Below are positions 60,101 through 64,000 of a DNA stretch of 64,000 nt, in pieces; the stretch's first letter is position 1; every line of letters starts with the position of its first letter. A program made the translations under genes and the position numbers. The notes under the pieces were generated by a model. That model worked only from the letters and a program-made list of their open reading frames with translations, did not search any database and was not told the DNA's origin. Location: positions 48,423,835 to 48,487,834 of the forward strand of contig JAHLJT010003656.1 in assembly GCA_031308135.1 (NCBI GenBank), given 5' to 3'. The stretch is from Acheta domesticus. Taxonomy: Eukaryota > Arthropoda > Insecta > Orthoptera > Gryllidae.

Positions 60101-61690
60101 ACTAGTGGTGGTACAGAATGGCACAGACTTTCCCGCATTAGTTTTCTATTTCCTTGTGTCTTCGCTAGCTATTCGGAATTGCCACAAACTCTTCCTTGCC
60201 AGCTGTCATCTATCACCGCCAAAAGTACATTTTTTGTTATTTTCTTAATTTTTCGGTTTCCTATTGGTAGAACGGAAACAATTTTAGAATATTAAAGAAC
60301 ACAAAACCTAGTCCTAAATGACAATTTTCTTTTAAAAGTTATGTGCCGTTCAAGAGAAAATGGCGTTTTAGCGCTACTAAAAATGCAAAATTTGAAGCTC
60401 ATTTTCACAGAAATGTTTTGACTTTTCAAAATACTTTATTTGAAGTGATTTGAAGCACTTGCAGACGCAAATATAATAATGTTTACAAATTGCTGGTAAT
60501 GTGCATATTAGAGATGTGAGAGATCTTTCAAAAAAATTACAATTATGTAATTTTTGAAAAAACAAAAAATAACTCAAAATAAACTTATACTATACTAAAG
60601 AGTAATTAGCACTATCCGTTCAAAAGTTTCAAGAAAAAAATTTGCAGCCATATATGAGAAAATGGTGTTTGAGGGTTTCTGAGAATGCGAAATTTTTAAG
60701 CTACTTTTCACAGAAAACGGTTGTGATTTCGAGAAACTTTACTTGATATTATTTAAATCACATGCACTCGTAAATATAATGTGAAAAAATCACCGCTAAT
60801 GTAAATATTATCGACGTGAGAAACATGTGAAAAAATTTACATTTTTGTAATTTTTGAAAAAACCAACGTATAGAGGGGTATGGCTTTTAGGTCATTTGAT
60901 AGATTACATTTACCACTATTCCTACCAAAAAATTAAAGAAAAAATTTGGAACCGTTTGAGAATATCTTGTTTTTGAAAGGTTTTAAAATTGCACATATTA
61001 CACATATTGCACTCAATATTGTACGAAAACTACTGAAATGTTCAAAATAATGTACATGACCATAAAGAAATAACTCACTAAGAAGAACAAATTTTATTAC
61101 AAAGGAAAATCACTATCTTCAATTTTGTATTTGGAGAAAGACGCCGAAAAATTTCAAACTTTCACAATTTTTCGAAAATTGAGAGTTATCCGTGAAAATT
61201 GTACCTATGCTATGTTAATAAGTGTATTTTACTTTATTCATTCAAGAAATTTAAAGAAGAAATTTGGAGCCGTTTTTGAGAAAATTTTGAAAATCCCCGG
61301 GAGGCTTTATATATAGTACCCCCAAATTTTGAAGAAACTTTCAAAATCTCAAAGCTGTGACCAGAATCAGATTGAACAGGGAATATCCATTTTGGAAGAA
61401 ATCGTACGTAGTGTTTAGGCGCTAACAGGACGGACAGACGGAGAGACGGGCAGACGTTTTTCTTTCAATTGGTTTTTCGGTATCAAGGACCTAGAAAACA
61501 GGGTTTCTGGCCACCACGTGTTAGGGGATTTTTTCTTAATTTAGCAACTGGTTTTATCCACTTCGTTTTGACGGCCCGGCAATTAATTTTTTTCCGCCGA
61601 AAATTGGCCATTTTTTCGCGCAGCATTACATAATATTTCCTATACTACGTATATCACTCCGTGTATACGTACTATACGGGAAAGTAAAAA
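60101..61690 (+). mobile_element. Family X element, copy C (most complete, 1,590 bp)
   Basis: Inserted in the right arm between CGCACATTGAA and TAGTTAATTTGC. The left arm reads straight through at about 36690-36700. It starts ACTAGTGGTGGTACAGAATG and ends TACGGGAAAGTAAAAA. The internal order is CTATTCGGAATTGCCACA, repeated GAGCCGTTTTTGAGAAAAT-type words, GTGAGAGATCTTTCAAAAAA, a degraded GGAC run (about 61428-61455), TTTTCGGTATCAAGGAC and a terminal palindrome. There is no coding capacity. Confidence 0.75.
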
Positions 61691-63689
61691 TAGTTAATTT
61701 GCTAAAAACAGAAGGCCTTCACATAGCAAAACGCACATTAATTTTAGATTTGATTAAATTGGCGTTTTTGCAACGTTTCACATTGATAGTATGGCAGATT
61801 TACTAAGTAGATGTAGATATAAGCTTTATTCTACAATTAGGCAGGTTGTGTTTGGTGGCAGAAGGCAGAAACATGAAAGTACATTCACAATTACAAACGC
61901 AATTTCAAATAAAACAATATATAAAAAAAAATAGTATGAAAAAGAAAATATCTTCGTCATTACCTAGAACATACAAATGAATTTACATGCATATACAACA
62001 AATGTAAATATATAACATTAAAATAAATTAACTTACCTATTACACAAATATTCATACAAACATACACGCGTACATACGAATCATACAAAGGACTAGGAAC
62101 CCTCGATACTAAGAACTAGAGCCAGCATGCTAGAGCCACCTATTCACTCAATCATATTCAGACAAACAGACATTTTTGCCTAACACTACAATATAATATA
62201 CAATATTTACAATTAATATTATATTTATAGCACTTACTTCACTCCTTAAAATAAATCAATAAATAGCAACTTTTGTCAGAATAGCCTATCAAAGACTGTT
62301 TGGTGTAGCGAAATTAGGAGAACAAAATTAAATCACTTTACTCTACCTCATAACACTTTACCTAAATACTAACAGCTCAATTCTTTGCAACTGTATTAAC
62401 TACTATAAACTCCCACAATTATAATTAACATTTCAAAGTAATAATTTCCTACACTGCCAGTCTTGCATGGTTTGTATCACTTCAATTTGGAGCTTGAAAT
62501 AACCTAAAAATAAAGAGAGAAAGTGACGATGCGTTTCACTAATTATATTACGCTACAAAGTTTTGAATTCTGGTAGCTCTTTGGTTCATTTTATAGTATT
62601 AATAATCCTCAATGTCCAAACAGCACAATTTCTCGATAGAGGCTCTAACTTTTTAATGCCGCTGGATTCTATCACTATTTTACTTCAATTAGTGTTTGAT
62701 GGTTTAAGAATACTAACTTCTGATTTTCTATCAGCTAAGTCAAAGGAAATCAAATCAACAGCTTCTTCCTAAAAATACTTTCTATCACATAAGACGTCAG
62801 TGCTTCTGAATTGTGATTAGGCCACCTTGCCAATTGGCTACTGCAGCACTTACGACACGTGAAATACATTAACAATTAATACTCACTTTTACTTAAATAC
62901 AAAGGATGTAAAAAAGGCATATTATATTTCTCTTCCACACATCACATACAGTTATTCCTGTTCTTTGAAGACATTCAATCCAACGAAATAGGACACAGTT
63001 CTACAACACAAAAAGCGCATTATTTTTTAATGTACGAAAATCATTGCTCTATTTTGAATATGCAATATGCAGCACTTTCCTTGTAACATGGAACAATTCT
63101 GGATCTATGGTTTTTCAAATGCCGCTCGAAATGTGGGGTTTCAATGGTTCCTGTCGGGATGATTCCTCCCAGCTCTTACAGCTGCAAGAAATACAATGTT
63201 CTTCTTCAAACTTCAAAACTACAGTTGACTGATTAATTTAAATACACTATTGCAAAATGTTAAATATAATACCTTTTCCTTTCTTTTACAACAACCCTGT
63301 GTCGCCTAATAATTGAATTGATTATCTTCAATGCGTCTTGGGTGCAGGTACTCAGAAGTAAATAAGCTGCCTGTGCAACAAAAGAACGTGTTCATATTAG
63401 TGCAGGAATCATATGCGTCACAATGCTCTACTCTCCTCATACTGAGAGAGAAATAAATCTCTAATCCCTGTTTTTCTAGTTTCGTAGCTCGGGATTGTAT
63501 CACCTACCGTTCCATCATGCTCCATGAATTACAGGTTGCGTGTAAAACTTTAAACTAATACTGATTAATAATTACTCATACTAACAATATTACATTTTGC
63601 ATGTCTGAAGTGCTGTACTTCATTGTAAGAGAATCTTGGAATGCTGAATCCCATATGTAACCATCCGCCATGCGAGTTTAAAATACATC

Positions 63690-64000
63690 TGTCTATGCAT
63701 TACTGCCTAGAATAAAAGATATCTGAAAAATGACAAATACTTTTCGTTAACAGAATCATAATGGCATTGTTCAAACAATGTTATGGTATCAAAATGCAGT
63801 CCTGTACATTGATAAGACTCGCTGTTCGGACAAGCAAGCAGTTTATTATTTACATATGAGTTTCACATTATGACTAACCTATTTGTACAATTACTTTGAC
63901 TATGTATTTTATAAGTAATTACGAAATGCGTTCGGCTCGTACGACCCGTGATTCCCAGAAAACCCATCCGGCGGCGCGATCGCCTGATCGCGCTTTCAGG
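63690..64000. other. Sequence right of the palindrome
   Basis: It no longer matches the left flank (before 34568). It is AT-rich, then turns GC-rich in the last 80 bp (GGCGGCGCGATCGCC), which continues past the window. No feature is recognised. Confidence 0.5.

Larger units (their letters stand above)
34568..63689. repeat. Giant imperfect palindrome, about 29.1 kb
   Basis: The left arm (34568-49160) is matched in reverse complement by the right arm (49224-63689). Anchor pairs: 34590-34660 with 63610-63685, 36600-36720 with 61700-61760 and 60060-60100, 37760-37972 with 58819-59031, 41737-41997 with 57256-57516, 44700-44950 with 53270-53540, 46780-47100 with 51270-51560, 48086-48843 with 49539-50292, and 48850-49160 with 49224-49540. 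Each arm is about 11.7 kb after removing private insertions. Identity varies by eye from about 85% to 97%, and is essentially complete within about 350 bp of the centre. No host gene is recognised in the shared part. Confidence 0.95.

Noticed and set aside
34568..63689. Palindrome as a missed-adapter or fold-back sequencing artefact
   Set aside because: Such artefacts give identical arms; here the arms differ by many substitutions and by insertions with proper target duplications. A haplotype mis-join remains possible and is noted in the findings.
34568..63689. Palindrome as a mitochondrial or plasmid dimer
   Set aside because: No mitochondrial protein, rRNA or replication gene is present, and nuclear-type TEs are inserted throughout.
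1..64000. CRISPR array, bacterial operon or riboswitch
   Set aside because: Composition, element types and lack of compact genes show eukaryotic DNA; the 22-bp array has no spacers.

Overview
The window reads as repeat-rich, AT-rich arthropod (most likely insect) nuclear DNA. It holds diverse non-LTR retrotransposon relics, a Penelope-like element, mariner, piggyBac and hAT-type DNA transposons, a tRNA-derived SINE, MITEs, microsatellites and a long minisatellite. No host protein-coding gene is recognised with confidence. The only intact long reading frame is a 579-residue piggyBac transposase on the minus strand at 38842-40581.

Layout, left half. At 1-1700 there are two very GC-rich simple-sequence tracts and a possible RTE-type 3' end. 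At 1.7-2.3 kb there is a small inverted-repeat element and the 3' end of a mariner-like element. At 2.3-4.7 kb there is pyrimidine-strand-biased sequence without a gene. At 4.7-9.0 kb two broken minus-strand non-LTR retrotransposons lie side by side; the larger, an RNase H-bearing one, is split by a 5'-truncated Penelope-like element. At 10.5-13.6 kb there are two TTAA-flanked MITEs, a fold-back hairpin and a SINE piece. At 17.2-22.1 kb two head-to-tail copies of an unclassified element (called family X here) are themselves hit by other elements, and lie inside one copy of an old diverged duplication (about 16.8-25.4 kb against 27.6-30.2 kb). At 30.28-31.20 kb there is a 22-bp minisatellite of about 42 near-identical copies, followed by a broken APE-type LINE and the 3' end of another family X copy.

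Layout, right half. From about 34,568 to 63,689 the sequence is one giant imperfect palindrome, centred near 49,192. The two arms are each about 11.7 kb once private insertions are removed. The arms match at roughly 85-97% by eye, but the central few hundred bases on each side are essentially identical. Insertions differ between arms. The left arm alone has a LINE 3' fragment with an 11-bp target duplication, the intact piggyBac element (the right arm keeps the single empty TTAA) and a SINE. The right arm alone has a hAT-like element with an 8-bp duplication, a GC-rich 431-bp insert and a full family X copy. The inversion therefore predates these insertions, and the arms are not a simple read-through artefact.

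Next to the palindrome centre each arm carries a cluster of five tRNA-like units (A box and B box, about 160 bp apart, three of the five followed by T-runs), mirrored on the other arm. The palindrome with its paired tRNA-like arrays and hyper-conserved Z-DNA-, G-run- and hairpin-prone centre is the most unusual structure here. What it does is not visible from sequence alone.
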